Shown here one piece after another: positions 35,804-44,227 of a stretch of DNA of 64,000 bases. This stretch comes from Hydrogeniiclostridium mannosilyticum (lineage in GTDB: Bacteria; Bacillota; Clostridia; Oscillospirales; Acutalibacteraceae), in the NCBI RefSeq assembly GCF_003268275.1, contig NZ_QLYR01000005.1, positions 1 through 64,000 of the forward strand, read 5' to 3'. The translations under genes and the position numbers were made by a program. Position 1 is the stretch's first letter. Each line of letters begins with the position of its first letter. A model generated the notes under the pieces. That model saw nothing but the letters and a program-made list of their open reading frames with translations, did not search any database and had not been told where the DNA came from.

Positions 35804-36853
35804 ATGTATCAGCTCAATGAAAAAATTAGGGATTTAAAGCCCTATGACCCAATTTCAGGAGATTATGCCATCCGTTTGGATGCCAACGAGTCCTTTCTGC
35901 CGCTTCCGGACTCGGTGCTTGCTGAAATGGCGGAGGCGGTTCAGCAAATTCCTTATAACCGTTATCCCGATCCGCTCGCATCGGCGCTTTGCCAAAGCTT
36001 TGCCGAGGCTTACTGCCTGTCCCCGGAACTGGTTACGGCTGGGAACGGTTCAGATGAGTTGATTTCCATGATCTGCACCGCTTTTCTGATGCGTGGAGAG
36101 CGAGCCATGACTGTGGAACCAGACTTTTCCATGTACCGCTTTTATGCGGCGCTGTCTGAGGCGGAGGTGATTTGCTTTCATAAAGATGACGGCTTAAAAA
36201 TAAATACCGACGCGCTTATTCGGGCGGTTTGCGAACAAAAGGTCCGCTTGCTACTCTTTTCCAATCCCTGCAACCCAACCTCGCTGGGCCTTAAAAAGGA
36301 GGATGTTCGAAAATTGGTGCGTTCAGTTCCAGCGTTGGTGGTTCTGGACGAGGCGTACATGGATTTCTGGGATCAGAGCCTGCTGCAGGAGGTAGAAGAT
36401 TATGATAACCTGCTGATTCTGCGGACCTGTTCAAAAGCACTGGGCATGGCGGGAATACGCCTGGGCTTCGCAGTTGCCAACCCAACCATTACGAATGCGC
36501 TGAGAGCGGTAAAATCCCCTTATAATGTCAATGCCCTGACTCAGGCACTCGGTGTGCTGGCCTTAAGAAAGCGGGCGTGGGAGCAGGCGGCCCGCGAGGA
36601 AATTTTAGCTTCAAAGCATGCGCTTTATCAGCGCTTGAAGGAACTGGAGCTTCGATACCCCAGTGAAATGAGACTATTTGAGAGCTGCACTAATTTTGTG
36701 TTTGTGAAAATGAAGCGGAGCAGGGCTGTTTTTGAGGCGCTGCTGCAAAAGGGAATTGCCGTCCGCTTTATGGGGGATTATTTGCGTATAACAGCAGGGT
36801 CCCCGGCGGAAAACGCCGCTTTTTTGACCGCTTTCGAGGAGGCTTTAGTATGA
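35804..36853 (+). CDS. hisC: Histidinol-phosphate aminotransferase
   Basis: HisC (349 aa) is a fold-type I PLP enzyme that transaminates imidazole acetol phosphate. The DANESFLPLP start, GNGSDELI, the NPCNPTSLG substrate block, DEAYMDFW and the PLP-lysine motif CSKALGMAGIRLGF are present. ATG 35804 follows GGAAGAGGGG. Its stop overlaps the hisB start by four bases. Confidence 0.95.
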   Translation: MYQLNEKIRDLKPYDPISGDYAIRLDANESFLPLPDSVLAEMAEAVQQIPYNRYPDPLASALCQSFAEAYCLSPELVTAGNGSDELISMICTAFLMRGERAMTVEPDFSMYRFYAALSEAEVICFHKDDGLKINTDALIRAVCEQKVRLLLFSNPCNPTSLGLKKEDVRKLVRSVPALVVLDEAYMDFWDQSLLQEVEDYDNLLILRTCSKALGMAGIRLGFAVANPTITNALRAVKSPYNVNALTQALGVLALRKRAWEQAAREEILASKHALYQRLKELELRYPSEMRLFESCTNFVFVKMKRSRAVFEALLQKGIAVRFMGDYLRITAGSPAENAAFLTAFEEALV

Positions 36854-37422
36854 AGGCTGTTCGGTTGTCCCGAAAAACAAGGGAGACAGATATTGCGCTT
36901 GAGTTGGACCCCGCAGGGGGCGCCGTGGAGATTTCTACCGGAATCGGCTTTTTTGACCACATGCTGACGGCTTTTGCTGTACATGGGGGCTTCGGGCTCA
37001 GGGTTCGAGTACAGGGGGACTTGGAGGTTGACGGACACCATACGGTAGAGGATACAGGGATTGTGCTTGGCCGGGCGTTCGCAGAGGCTTTGGCGGATAA
37101 ATCCGGTATTGCACGCTTCGGTAGTTTCTACATACCGATGGATGAAGCGCTGGCTTTTGCGGCGGTTGATGTGAGCGGCCGCCCTTTCCTGGAGTTCCGG
37201 GCAGCATTTTCCCAGGCTGTCTGTGGGCAGTACGATGTTTGTCTGACGGAGGAATTTTTTAGGGCCTTTGCGGCGAATGCCGCGGTTACCCTGCATGTAC
37301 GGGTAGAGTATGGAAAAAATGCCCATCATGAGGTAGAGGCAGTATTCAAGGCTTGCGCACACGCGCTGCGGTTGGCGTTGGCGCCTAAAGAGGGGCTTCT
37401 GTCCACTAAAGGCGTTTTATAA
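36850..37422 (+). CDS. hisB: Imidazoleglycerol-phosphate dehydratase
   Basis: HisB (190 aa) is the monofunctional dehydratase, without the phosphatase domain of enteric HisB. Metal-binding motifs are intact: GIGFFDHMLTAFAVHGGF, DGHHTVEDTGIVLG and NAHHEVEAVFKACA. It overlaps hisC by ATGA, so the two are coupled. In relatives hisH usually follows; here there is a 99-base gap and then hisA. Confidence 0.95.
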   Translation: MKAVRLSRKTRETDIALELDPAGGAVEISTGIGFFDHMLTAFAVHGGFGLRVRVQGDLEVDGHHTVEDTGIVLGRAFAEALADKSGIARFGSFYIPMDEALAFAAVDVSGRPFLEFRAAFSQAVCGQYDVCLTEEFFRAFAANAAVTLHVRVEYGKNAHHEVEAVFKACAHALRLALAPKEGLLSTKGVL

Positions 37423-37521
37423 AAAAGAGGATTTTCTGCCCTCCTGAATGAAAAGAAAGAAGCAGAAACCGGCGCATACCTTTAAATTTAATTGAAACAA
37501 GTAAAAAGCGGAGGAAAAGAT

Positions 37522-38244
37522 ATGATTATACTCCCGGCGATTGATATAATGGACGGGCAGTGCGTCCGTCTGGTGCGCGGCGACTACGGAACCGCTCATA
37601 AGGTAGCGGAAGATGCCGTCGCGGTGGCTCAGGCCTTTGAAAAAAGCGGGGCGGAGTGGCTTCATATGGTGGATCTGAACGGGGCGGTAGCAACAGAGCC
37701 AGTCAATTCCGAATTGCTGATGCAGGTTTTAAACAGCTGCCGCTTAAAGGTTGAACTGGGCGGCGGGATTCGTTCCATGGAGACCGTTGATTTTTACCTG
37801 TCACAGGGGGTTTCTCGGGTAATCCTTGGTTCTGCAGCGTTGAAAGATCCTGCCTTGGTGAAAAAGGCGGTCCGAAAATATGGGGAGAGGGTCGCTGTGG
37901 GCATCGACGCCAAAAACGGGTTTGTTGCCGCGGAGGGCTGGACACAAACCTCCGATGTTTCCTATCTGGATCTTGCAAAGCAAATGGAGGCTATCGGCGT
38001 ACAGTACTTAATCTTTACGGATATTTCACGGGATGGAATGCTCACTGGCCCCAATATCGAGATGCTGGCGGAATTGGAGCACACGGTTTCTTGCAGGGTA
38101 ATCGCCAGCGGCGGCGTCAGTTCCGCAGACGATATCAGGGCGTTGGCTGGATTGAACCTGTACGGCGCCATTTGCGGCAAGGCGTTATATACGGGTGACC
38201 TAAATCTGGATGAGGCTGTTGCAATTGGAAGGGGTGTGGCCTGA
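37522..38244 (+). CDS. hisA: ProFAR isomerase (HisA)
   Basis: HisA (240 aa) is a beta/alpha-barrel that converts ProFAR to PRFAR. Hallmarks are ILPAIDIMDGQCVRL with the catalytic Asp at the N-terminus, the GGGIRSMETV phosphate loop, GIDAKNGFVA and the second half-barrel (FTDISRDGMLTGPN, ASGGVSS). The Asp in the FTDISRDG block supports HisA over HisF. ATG 37522 follows GCGGAGG; the ten upstream codons are not used. The stop abuts hisI. Confidence 0.94.
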   Translation: MIILPAIDIMDGQCVRLVRGDYGTAHKVAEDAVAVAQAFEKSGAEWLHMVDLNGAVATEPVNSELLMQVLNSCRLKVELGGGIRSMETVDFYLSQGVSRVILGSAALKDPALVKKAVRKYGERVAVGIDAKNGFVAAEGWTQTSDVSYLDLAKQMEAIGVQYLIFTDISRDGMLTGPNIEMLAELEHTVSCRVIASGGVSSADDIRALAGLNLYGAICGKALYTGDLNLDEAVAIGRGVA

Positions 38245-38589
38245 ATGGAAACATATGCTTTTATAGACGGTTATTTTCAAAAATCCGAGTTGCTCCCCGC
38301 AATTATTCAGGAGGATGGGAGCGGAGAGGTGCTGATGCTGGCGTATATGAACCGGGAATCCTTTCAAAAAACACTTGAAACCGGTTATACCTGGTTTTAC
38401 AGCCGCTCACGCAAGGAGCTCTGGAATAAAGGCGCAACCTCCGGCCATCTGCAAAAGGTTGTGTCCATCTATGGAGACTGTGACCAGGACACGCTTCTGG
38501 TAACCGTTAAGCAAACCGGAGCGGCCTGCCATACGGGCAGCCACAGCTGTTTTTTTAATCGAATTGTCGGGAAAGGTGAGCAGGAATGA
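38245..38589 (+). CDS. hisI: Phosphoribosyl-AMP cyclohydrolase
   Basis: HisI (114 aa) opens the purine ring of PR-AMP. The conserved [33 protein letters not shown] and the metal-binding [10 protein letters not shown] and CHTGSHSCF motifs are complete. It is a separate gene, not fused to HisE. It abuts hisA and overlaps hisE by four bases. Confidence 0.95.
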   Translation: METYAFIDGYFQKSELLPAIIQEDGSGEVLMLAYMNRESFQKTLETGYTWFYSRSRKELWNKGATSGHLQKVVSIYGDCDQDTLLVTVKQTGAACHTGSHSCFFNRIVGKGEQE

Positions 38590-38915
38590 AAGAGAATGTT
38601 TTAGCAGAGCTTTATCAAACGGTTGAACAGAGAAAAGCAGAAGAACAGGAAGGCTCCTATACCTGTTATCTGTTTGAAAAAGGCCTTGACAAAATTCTGA
38701 AAAAGTGCGGCGAAGAGTGCAGTGAAGTTATTATTGCCGCGAAAAATGGCGATAATCAAGAGACGGTTCTGGAAATTTCGGATCTGCTTTATCATTTGAC
38801 GGTATTAATGGTTAACGAGGGAATTTCTCTGGCCGATGTTGAGGCTGAACTTGAAAAGCGCAGCAAAAAAACAGGCAATTTGAAGCAGTTTCACCAAGTG
38901 GATAAAAATTCATAG
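38586..38915 (+). CDS. hisE: Phosphoribosyl-ATP diphosphatase
   Basis: HisE (109 aa) hydrolyses PR-ATP. It is a MazG-like all-alpha protein with the [20 protein letters not shown] metal-binding block and the [12 protein letters not shown] helix. The start overlaps the hisI stop by four bases (ATGA). It is the last gene of the operon; a hairpin follows. Confidence 0.95.
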   Translation: MKENVLAELYQTVEQRKAEEQEGSYTCYLFEKGLDKILKKCGEECSEVIIAAKNGDNQETVLEISDLLYHLTVLMVNEGISLADVEAELEKRSKKTGNLKQFHQVDKNS

Positions 38916-38934
38916 GGGAATGCTTCTGTACGTG

Positions 38935-38967
38935 AATCATGGGTGTATGGCTGCACCTGTGATTTTT
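38935..38967 (+). terminator. Probable terminator of the his operon
   Basis: AATCATGGGTG and CACCTGTGATT form an 11-bp stem with two mismatches around an eight-base loop, followed by TTTCG. It lies just after hisE. Confidence 0.55.
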
Positions 38968-39119
38968 CGTTGCACCGGCCTTTTCGGTACATTGGGGGCG
39001 CCGTACAGCGCCTCTGCATTCAGGTTTTGATCGGATTGGGGACAAGGAGCGCGGGATGTGTCCGTGCGGCAGAAGCAAAAAAGCCCGGACATTAAAGAAG
39101 GGTTTCATATAAATTTTCG

Positions 39120-39148
39120 TTGCATTCAGTGTCAGGGGCTCTTATAAT
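39120..39148 (+). promoter_or_regulatory. Sigma-A promoter of the AraC/DUF1836 pair
   Basis: TTGCAT (39120-39125), a 17-base spacer and TATAAT (39143-39148) precede the regulator start by about 60 bases. Confidence 0.75.
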
Positions 39149-39207
39149 AGAGTAGAATTAAGCTGGTAATGAAAACGCTAGTAAAAATTAATTTGGGGGG
39201 CGGTTAT

Positions 39208-40056
39208 ATGGCAGAGGATAAGTTCCGTCGTTCTTTTAAGATGCCCTTCCACAACACCTTGGGACTCGCCGTTTACAACTGCGGTATTCAGCGCTGTGGG
39301 CCCGGTCATGCTTGGGGCCCGGCTCTGCGGGATCATTTTTTAATTCATTGCATAACGAAGGGTAAAGGTACGTTTACTTTTAACGGGCAGAGCAGGCAAC
39401 TGGCAACGGGAGATGGCTTCCTGGTGGTGCCGGACAGGATTGTCACCTATCAGGCGAATACCGAGGACCCCTGGGAATATTGCTGGGTGGGGTTTAACGG
39501 GAGCGATGCCAAACGCTGGATTCTTCAGACCGGGATCTCGGAAGAAGAGCCGGTATTTCATTTCGGAGAGAACCATGAAATACCAGATGCTCTGCAGGAA
39601 ATCTGTAATACATCGGCCTCTCTGCCCGGGGACGAGGCCAGAATGCAGGCAAGGCTTTTACTTTTTTTGGCTGCGTTGATGGATCAGTACGGCTCGGTGG
39701 CTTCCGTTCATACGGAAGGATACGAATACGTTCAAAAGGCGGTACATTTTATAGAGTGCAACTATTCCAGGGATATTGGAATTGATATGGTGGCGGCGAG
39801 CGCCGGCATCAGCAGAAGCCATTTGTACCGGTTGTTTATGGACCATATCTCCATTTCTCCGAACGAATATCTTACCCGTCACCGTATTCAAAAGGCGGTT
39901 GCACTGCTTGAAACCGGTCGGTTTTCAGTGGGTGAGGTAGCCTACTCCACCGGCTTTTCTGATCAGCTTTATTTTTCACGCGTCTTTAAAAAATACCAGG
40001 GTGTTCCCCCAAGCCAATATTTGTCAAAGGAGCGCACGAAGAAGGAGGAGCAGTAA
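39208..40056 (+). CDS. AraC-family transcriptional regulator with cupin sensing domain
   Basis: This 282-aa regulator has an N-terminal AraC-type cupin (about 20-150: FLIHCITKGKGTFTFNG, LVVPDRIVTYQA, WEYCWVGFNG), typical of sugar-responsive members, and a C-terminal double helix-turn-helix (about 180-280: VAASAGISRSHLYRLFMDH and VGEVAYSTGFSDQLYFSRVF). ATG 39208 is preceded by GGGGGG seven bases away; the open frame to 39169 is not needed. No sugar operon adjoins it, so targets are unknown. The DUF1836 gene begins three bases after the stop. Confidence 0.88.
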   Translation: MAEDKFRRSFKMPFHNTLGLAVYNCGIQRCGPGHAWGPALRDHFLIHCITKGKGTFTFNGQSRQLATGDGFLVVPDRIVTYQANTEDPWEYCWVGFNGSDAKRWILQTGISEEEPVFHFGENHEIPDALQEICNTSASLPGDEARMQARLLLFLAALMDQYGSVASVHTEGYEYVQKAVHFIECNYSRDIGIDMVAASAGISRSHLYRLFMDHISISPNEYLTRHRIQKAVALLETGRFSVGEVAYSTGFSDQLYFSRVFKKYQGVPPSQYLSKERTKKEEQ

Positions 40057-40059
40057 TTC

Positions 40060-40614
40060 ATGGATGAGACAATGAACAAGCTTTCCCAATGGGAAAAAGC
40101 AGTTGGTGAATATGAGGCGTTGGAATGGGAGCGCATGCCTGAGATTTATTTGTATATGGACCAGGTTTTGACCTTTATGGACAAACAGCTCGACCTGTTC
40201 AAACGGGAAGGGAAGGACGGGCTGCTGACTTCAAGCATGATTAATAATTATGTGAAGGACGGCGTGCTTCCCAGGCCGGAGCAGAAGAAATATGCCAAGG
40301 AGCATTTGGCATTGCTGACGATGATTTGCGTTCTCAAGCCTGTTCTGTCCATTCCCGATATTTCTACCCTTCTTCAATTGCTGTTGAAGGAGGCGCCGGA
40401 AAAAGACGTCTATCTTCATTTTTGCAAGGCGCAGACAGCGGTTTTAAAGGAGATTTCAAGCCGGGTGACAACGCAGGTAGACGGTGAAAAAAACGCAGAT
40501 TTAATCCGTTTGGCCATGGAGCTTTCCATTGAGGCGGCGGCCCGGCGCTCAGCGGCAGAGCATATCCTGAGTGCATTATATGAGGGACGCAGCGGCGGTG
40601 AAGAGAAAAAATAA
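40060..40614 (+). CDS. DUF1836 domain protein
   Basis: This 184-aa soluble protein fits the DUF1836 family. A helix-turn-helix-like segment near residues 50-70 (LLTSSMINNYVKDGVLPRP) resembles the MerR-type DNA-binding unit, and an all-helical C-terminal part follows. Such proteins are common in Firmicutes and are not functionally characterised. It is transcribed with the upstream AraC gene (three-base gap), so a regulatory role is reasonable. Confidence 0.8.
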   Translation: MDETMNKLSQWEKAVGEYEALEWERMPEIYLYMDQVLTFMDKQLDLFKREGKDGLLTSSMINNYVKDGVLPRPEQKKYAKEHLALLTMICVLKPVLSIPDISTLLQLLLKEAPEKDVYLHFCKAQTAVLKEISSRVTTQVDGEKNADLIRLAMELSIEAAARRSAAEHILSALYEGRSGGEEKK

Positions 40615-40724
40615 GTGGCTGTTTAAGGCGTGAAGAGCCCTAACGGCCGCAATTTATGATTTGCCGGAATATCAGGGGTTTTAGCCGGGGATTTCTGCAA
40701 ATTCGCCGTTTTTTCGATTCCAGC

Positions 40725-40753
40725 TTGAATTTCAATGAATTTCACGGTATAAT
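40725..40753 (+). promoter_or_regulatory. Sigma-A promoter of nfnAB
   Basis: TTGAAT (40725-40730), 17 bases and TATAAT (40748-40753). The expected start leaves a leader of about 175 bases that includes the REP-like hairpin. Confidence 0.75.
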
Positions 40754-40784
40754 ATTTTTTAAGCGGCATACGCCATTTAAGACT

Positions 40785-40827
40785 GAAAAATGTCATTACG
40801 GGGCTTCGCCTCGCAATGACATTTTTC
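40785..40827. repeat. REP/MITE-like hairpin with TGTCATTGCGAGGCGAAG signature
   Basis: GAAAAATGTCATT (40785-40797) pairs with AATGACATTTTTC (40815-40827) and the centre (GGC-TTC-GCC plus flanks) also pairs. The minus-strand reading TGTCATTGCGAGGCGAAGC matches a short repeat type I know to be dispersed in many bacterial genomes. It lies within the transcribed nfnAB leader. Confidence 0.7.
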
Positions 40828-40936
40828 AAGCAGGGCGTTCTTTGTAACATGGCTCTGCTTATATATGTTGAATGGTTGTCACTGAACCATATGGTTTTTA
40901 ACGACGAGCGCTATAGAATGAAGGGATGTATCGAGT

Positions 40937-41785
40937 ATGTTTCCAATTGTAGGAAAGCGCAGGCTGAACGACACGATGACTCTAATGGTTGTCGAGGCTC
41001 CCTACATAGCCAGAAAGGCTCAGGCGGGGCAGTTTATTATTTTACGTGTCAACGAAACCGGAGAGCGGATTCCGCTGACCATTGCGGACTACGATCGCGA
41101 AAAGGGAACCGTCACTATTATTTTTCAAAAGGTTGGCAAAACCACCATGCTTTTGGATACGCTTAATGAGGGCGACGCTATTTTAGACTTTATCGGGCCC
41201 TTGGGAAAGGCCTCCGAGCTGGAGGGTTACCATAAGGCGGCTGTTATTGGCGGCGGCGCAGGCTGCGCCATTGCATACCCGCAGGCAAAGGCGTTGAAAA
41301 AGCTTGGAACGGCGGTCGATATGATTGCCGGCTTCCGCAGTGAGGACATCATCATTTTAGAGGATGAGATGCGCGCGGCGAGCGACCATTTATATTTAAT
41401 GACGGATGACGGCTCTAACGGACATAAGGGCTTTGTGACAGACGCATTGAAGAAAAATATAGAGGCCGGCGCCGGCTACGATTTTGTCGTCGCTATTGGG
41501 CCGCTGCCGATGATGCGTGCGGTTTGCGCATTGACTAAGGAGTACGGGATCAAGACAATGATCAGCATGAACTCCATTATGATCGATGGAACCGGCATGT
41601 GCGGCGGATGCCGCCTGACTGTCGGCGGCGAGACAAAGTTTGCCTGTGTAGACGGCCCGGATTTTGACGGCCACGAGGTGGATTTTGACGAGGCAATCAA
41701 GCGCTCCAGAACTTACGCTGAACTTGAGAAAGAAGCGGCGCGCGAAGAAAATTGCCGTCTGATGGGAGGTGCTTCCAATGCCTAA
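40937..41785 (+). CDS. nfnA: NfnA, FAD/2Fe-2S subunit of NADH-dependent ferredoxin:NADP+ oxidoreductase
   Basis: This 282-aa protein belongs to the ferredoxin-NADP reductase family as found in NfnA/SudB/PyrK. An FAD-binding barrel with QFIILRVNETGERIPLTIAD opens it, then an NAD-binding domain (KAAVIGGGAGCAIAYPQA). The C-terminal 2Fe-2S cluster ligands lie in GTGMCGGCRLTV and FACVDGPDFDGHEVDF. With NfnB it bifurcates or confurcates electrons between NADH, ferredoxin and NADPH. Alternatives are sulfide dehydrogenase or a glutamate synthase partner; adjacency to the NADPH subunit favours NfnAB. ATG 40937 has AAGGGA about ten bases upstream. Confidence 0.88.
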   Translation: MFPIVGKRRLNDTMTLMVVEAPYIARKAQAGQFIILRVNETGERIPLTIADYDREKGTVTIIFQKVGKTTMLLDTLNEGDAILDFIGPLGKASELEGYHKAAVIGGGAGCAIAYPQAKALKKLGTAVDMIAGFRSEDIIILEDEMRAASDHLYLMTDDGSNGHKGFVTDALKKNIEAGAGYDFVVAIGPLPMMRAVCALTKEYGIKTMISMNSIMIDGTGMCGGCRLTVGGETKFACVDGPDFDGHEVDFDEAIKRSRTYAELEKEAAREENCRLMGGASNA

Positions 41786-43172
41786 TATGTCCATGGTGAA
41801 AACGCCGATTCCTGAGCAGGAGCCCAATGTGCGCAACAAGAACTTTGATGAGGTCGCACTGGGGTATACCGAGGAAATGGCGATCAATGAAGCCGGACGT
41901 TGCCTGAATTGTAAGAACAGGCCATGTGTTACTGGCTGCCCGGTTAATATCCCGATTCCAGAGTTTATTGCTCATGTGGCCAAAGGCGAGTTTGAGGCCG
42001 CCTACGAAGTGCTGACGACAGCGACCTCTCTTCCGGCGGTTTGCGGCCGTGTTTGTCCGCAGGAGACGCAGTGTGAGAGCAAGTGTGTGCGTGGCATTAA
42101 AGGTGAGCCGGTTGCGATTGGGCGCCTGGAGCGCTTTGTGGCAGATTGGCATATGCAGCACAGCGTCAAAAAGCCGGAGAAAAAGGAATCAAACGGTCAT
42201 CGGGTGGCTATTATCGGCGCGGGTCCGGCGAGCCTTACCTGCGCGGGTGATTTGGCAGCCAAGGGCTACAGTGTGACAATTTTTGAAGCGCTGCATACGG
42301 CCGGCGGGGTGCTGATGTATGGAATCCCTCAATTCCGCTTGCCGAAGGAAATTGTGCAAAAAGAAATTCAGGGATTACGTGACCGAGGGGTTACCATTAA
42401 CACCGACATGGTTATTGGAAAGGTTCTTACGATAGACGAGCTCTTTGAAATGGGCTTTGAGGCGGTCTTTATTGGCAGCGGCGCAGGACTGCCCAATTTT
42501 ATGGGCATACCGGGCGAGGGCCTGGTTGGGACCTACTCCGCAAATGAATTTCTCACGCGCGTCAATTTGATGAAGGCCTACCGTCCGGAATACGACACGC
42601 CGATTGTCCGCCCGAAGAACGTTGCGGTTATCGGCGGCGGAAATGTCGCGATGGATGCTGCCAGAACAGCAAAAAGGCTGGGTGCGGAAAACGTTTATAT
42701 TGTCTACCGCCGCAGTGAGGAGGAAATGCCTGCCCGTAACGAGGAGATCCACCATGCGAAAGAGGAAGGCGTTATTTTCCGCCTCTTGTGCAATCCGGTG
42801 GAGATTCACGGGGATGAGAACGGCAAGGTCTGTTCTTTGGAATGCGTGGAGATGGAGCTGGGCGAGCCGGATGCTTCCGGCAGGCGCCGTCCGGTTGAGA
42901 AGCAGGGATCTAACTTTAAACTCGATGTGGATTGCGCAATCATCGCTATTGGAAACCGCCCCAACCCATTGATTTACAGCAATACGCATGGCTTGGAGGC
43001 CAATAAGAAAGGCTGCATCCTGGTGGACGAGGAAACAATGGCTACAACGCGGCCGGGCGTTTTTGCTGCGGGCGATGCGGTTAGCGGTGCGGCGACTGTT
43101 ATTTTGGCCATGGGCGGCGGAAAAAAGGCGGCTGCTTCGATTGATGCATACATTCAAAATAAGGGCTGCTAA
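41778..43172 (+). CDS. nfnB: NfnB, NADPH-binding subunit (GltD-like) of NADH-dependent ferredoxin:NADP+ oxidoreductase
   Basis: This 464-aa GltD-type flavoprotein has an N-terminal domain with two 4Fe-4S motifs (CLNCKNRPCVTGCPV and VCGRVCPQETQCESKC), then an FAD domain (VAIIGAGPASLTCAGDLAA) and an NADPH domain (VAVIGGGNVAMDAARTAKRLG), and the FAAGDAVSGAATVI block. ATG 41778 follows GGGAGGTG and overlaps the end of nfnA by eight bases. The pair likely balances NADPH and reduced ferredoxin in a fermenting anaerobe. It ends at a strong terminator. Confidence 0.9.
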   Translation: MPNMSMVKTPIPEQEPNVRNKNFDEVALGYTEEMAINEAGRCLNCKNRPCVTGCPVNIPIPEFIAHVAKGEFEAAYEVLTTATSLPAVCGRVCPQETQCESKCVRGIKGEPVAIGRLERFVADWHMQHSVKKPEKKESNGHRVAIIGAGPASLTCAGDLAAKGYSVTIFEALHTAGGVLMYGIPQFRLPKEIVQKEIQGLRDRGVTINTDMVIGKVLTIDELFEMGFEAVFIGSGAGLPNFMGIPGEGLVGTYSANEFLTRVNLMKAYRPEYDTPIVRPKNVAVIGGGNVAMDAARTAKRLGAENVYIVYRRSEEEMPARNEEIHHAKEEGVIFRLLCNPVEIHGDENGKVCSLECVEMELGEPDASGRRRPVEKQGSNFKLDVDCAIIAIGNRPNPLIYSNTHGLEANKKGCILVDEETMATTRPGVFAAGDAVSGAATVILAMGGGKKAAASIDAYIQNKGC

Positions 43173-43215
43173 AGATAAAAACGTAAATGCGCTTTAGCTG
43201 GAACAAAAAGATAGA

Positions 43216-43249
43216 AAAGAACCCTCTGGCACAGACCAGAGGGTTCTTT
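43216..43249. terminator. Intrinsic terminator after nfnB
   Basis: AAAGAACCCTCTGG (43216-43229) pairs perfectly with CCAGAGGGTTCTTT (43236-43249). The A- and T-rich ends make it usable in both directions, serving also the convergent gene ending at 43303. Confidence 0.9.
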
Positions 43250-43302
43250 ATAATAAACAGGCTGGGAGTTTAAGCCTGACGGGCGGTGAGGCAGCAGGCA
43301 AG

Positions 43303-44031
43303 CTACCCGGGCACAGTTGGATTTTTAATATAGAGATAGCTGTTGCCGCGTTTCCCGGTTCGCTCCACGGCGCCAGCCCAATTCAGAGTATATAGGGCTT
43401 TTTGCGCGTCGGCTTTGGAGACGCCGGCACAACGGCTTAAATCCGTGGTGGTAAACGGTGTGGGAAGACTGTTCGGTAAAAAATGTGCATAGTCGCGTAA
43501 AGAAAAAATGCCTACCTCCTTGAGCAGCGCGGTGGGGAGCCGGTCATAACGCGCGTTTCGCCGGTCGCCTTTCATGCGGTATTCCTCCGTTTGCAAAAGA
43601 GCAATGAGAAAGTGCAGGTTGGGACGCCGTAAATATTCACGAATAGACATTAGTTCCTGAAAAATCTGCCATTCATCCGCATGGCGCCGGTCTTTTCTGC
43701 GTCCGCTTAACACGCCGCTTTCAGGGTCAAAATGGGAAACCCATCTGACAGAAGCAACAGGATAGATTATTGTGACCTCATAGGAATTTAAAAAGGCATC
43801 CAGCTTTTTCTTCATGGACGAGAATGCCTGAGTCTGGATTTCGAGAATCATGCCGTCACCTGTGACGGCATCGGCTACATAAGGGCCAATGTGAATTTCG
43901 TGCAGTGTTTCATCCGGCTGATAATAATTTTTTAAGACGGCATGAATGCCCTTTTCGCCCAGGGTACCGATGCCGTTTTTTCCACGGAGCCCGTATTGCA
44001 TGCACAATTCTTCAAAATTTTTTGTATTCAT
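43303..44031 (-). CDS. Conserved protein with nuclease-like N-terminus and winged-helix-like C-terminus
   Basis: This 242-aa protein is not in a family I can name. The N-terminal half (about 20-110) shows LGEKGIHAVLKNYY, then HIGPYVADAV and MILEIQTQAF. A conserved Asp followed about ten residues later by Glu-x-Gln is the spacing of a PD-(D/E)xK nuclease core with Gln replacing Lys. The C-terminal part (about 190-240: TTDLSRCAGVSKADAQKALYTLNWAGAVERTGKRG) resembles a winged helix. A basic stretch GRRKDRRHADE lies between. ATG 44031 has AGGAG eight bases upstream. It stands alone between nfnAB and a carboxypeptidase gene. Confidence 0.7.
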   Translation of the reverse strand: MNTKNFEELCMQYGLRGKNGIGTLGEKGIHAVLKNYYQPDETLHEIHIGPYVADAVTGDGMILEIQTQAFSSMKKKLDAFLNSYEVTIIYPVASVRWVSHFDPESGVLSGRRKDRRHADEWQIFQELMSIREYLRRPNLHFLIALLQTEEYRMKGDRRNARYDRLPTALLKEVGIFSLRDYAHFLPNSLPTPFTTTDLSRCAGVSKADAQKALYTLNWAGAVERTGKRGNSYLYIKNPTVPG

Positions 44032-44227
44032 GCTGTTTACTCCTAAAAACAGGGATAATAAGGAAAGGATCTGGTAAATTAATATTTTAAGAAAGAACTA
44101 AGATTTTTGTAAGGCAAGAGAAAAAATATTTATGTAGAATACAGATGCTCTGTATTCAGGCGGAATAAGCCATACCGCCATTTGTGCGGGGTAATCAATC
44201 CAGCGGAGAAATGAGGACGGTTTGAAT

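Larger units (their letters stand above)
40615..40936. other. Leader region of the nfnAB operon
   Basis: This 322-base gap contains the nfnAB promoter (40725-40753), the long REP-like hairpin (40785-40827) and the remaining leader to the ATG at 40937. I see no gene in the first 110 bases. Confidence 0.6.
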
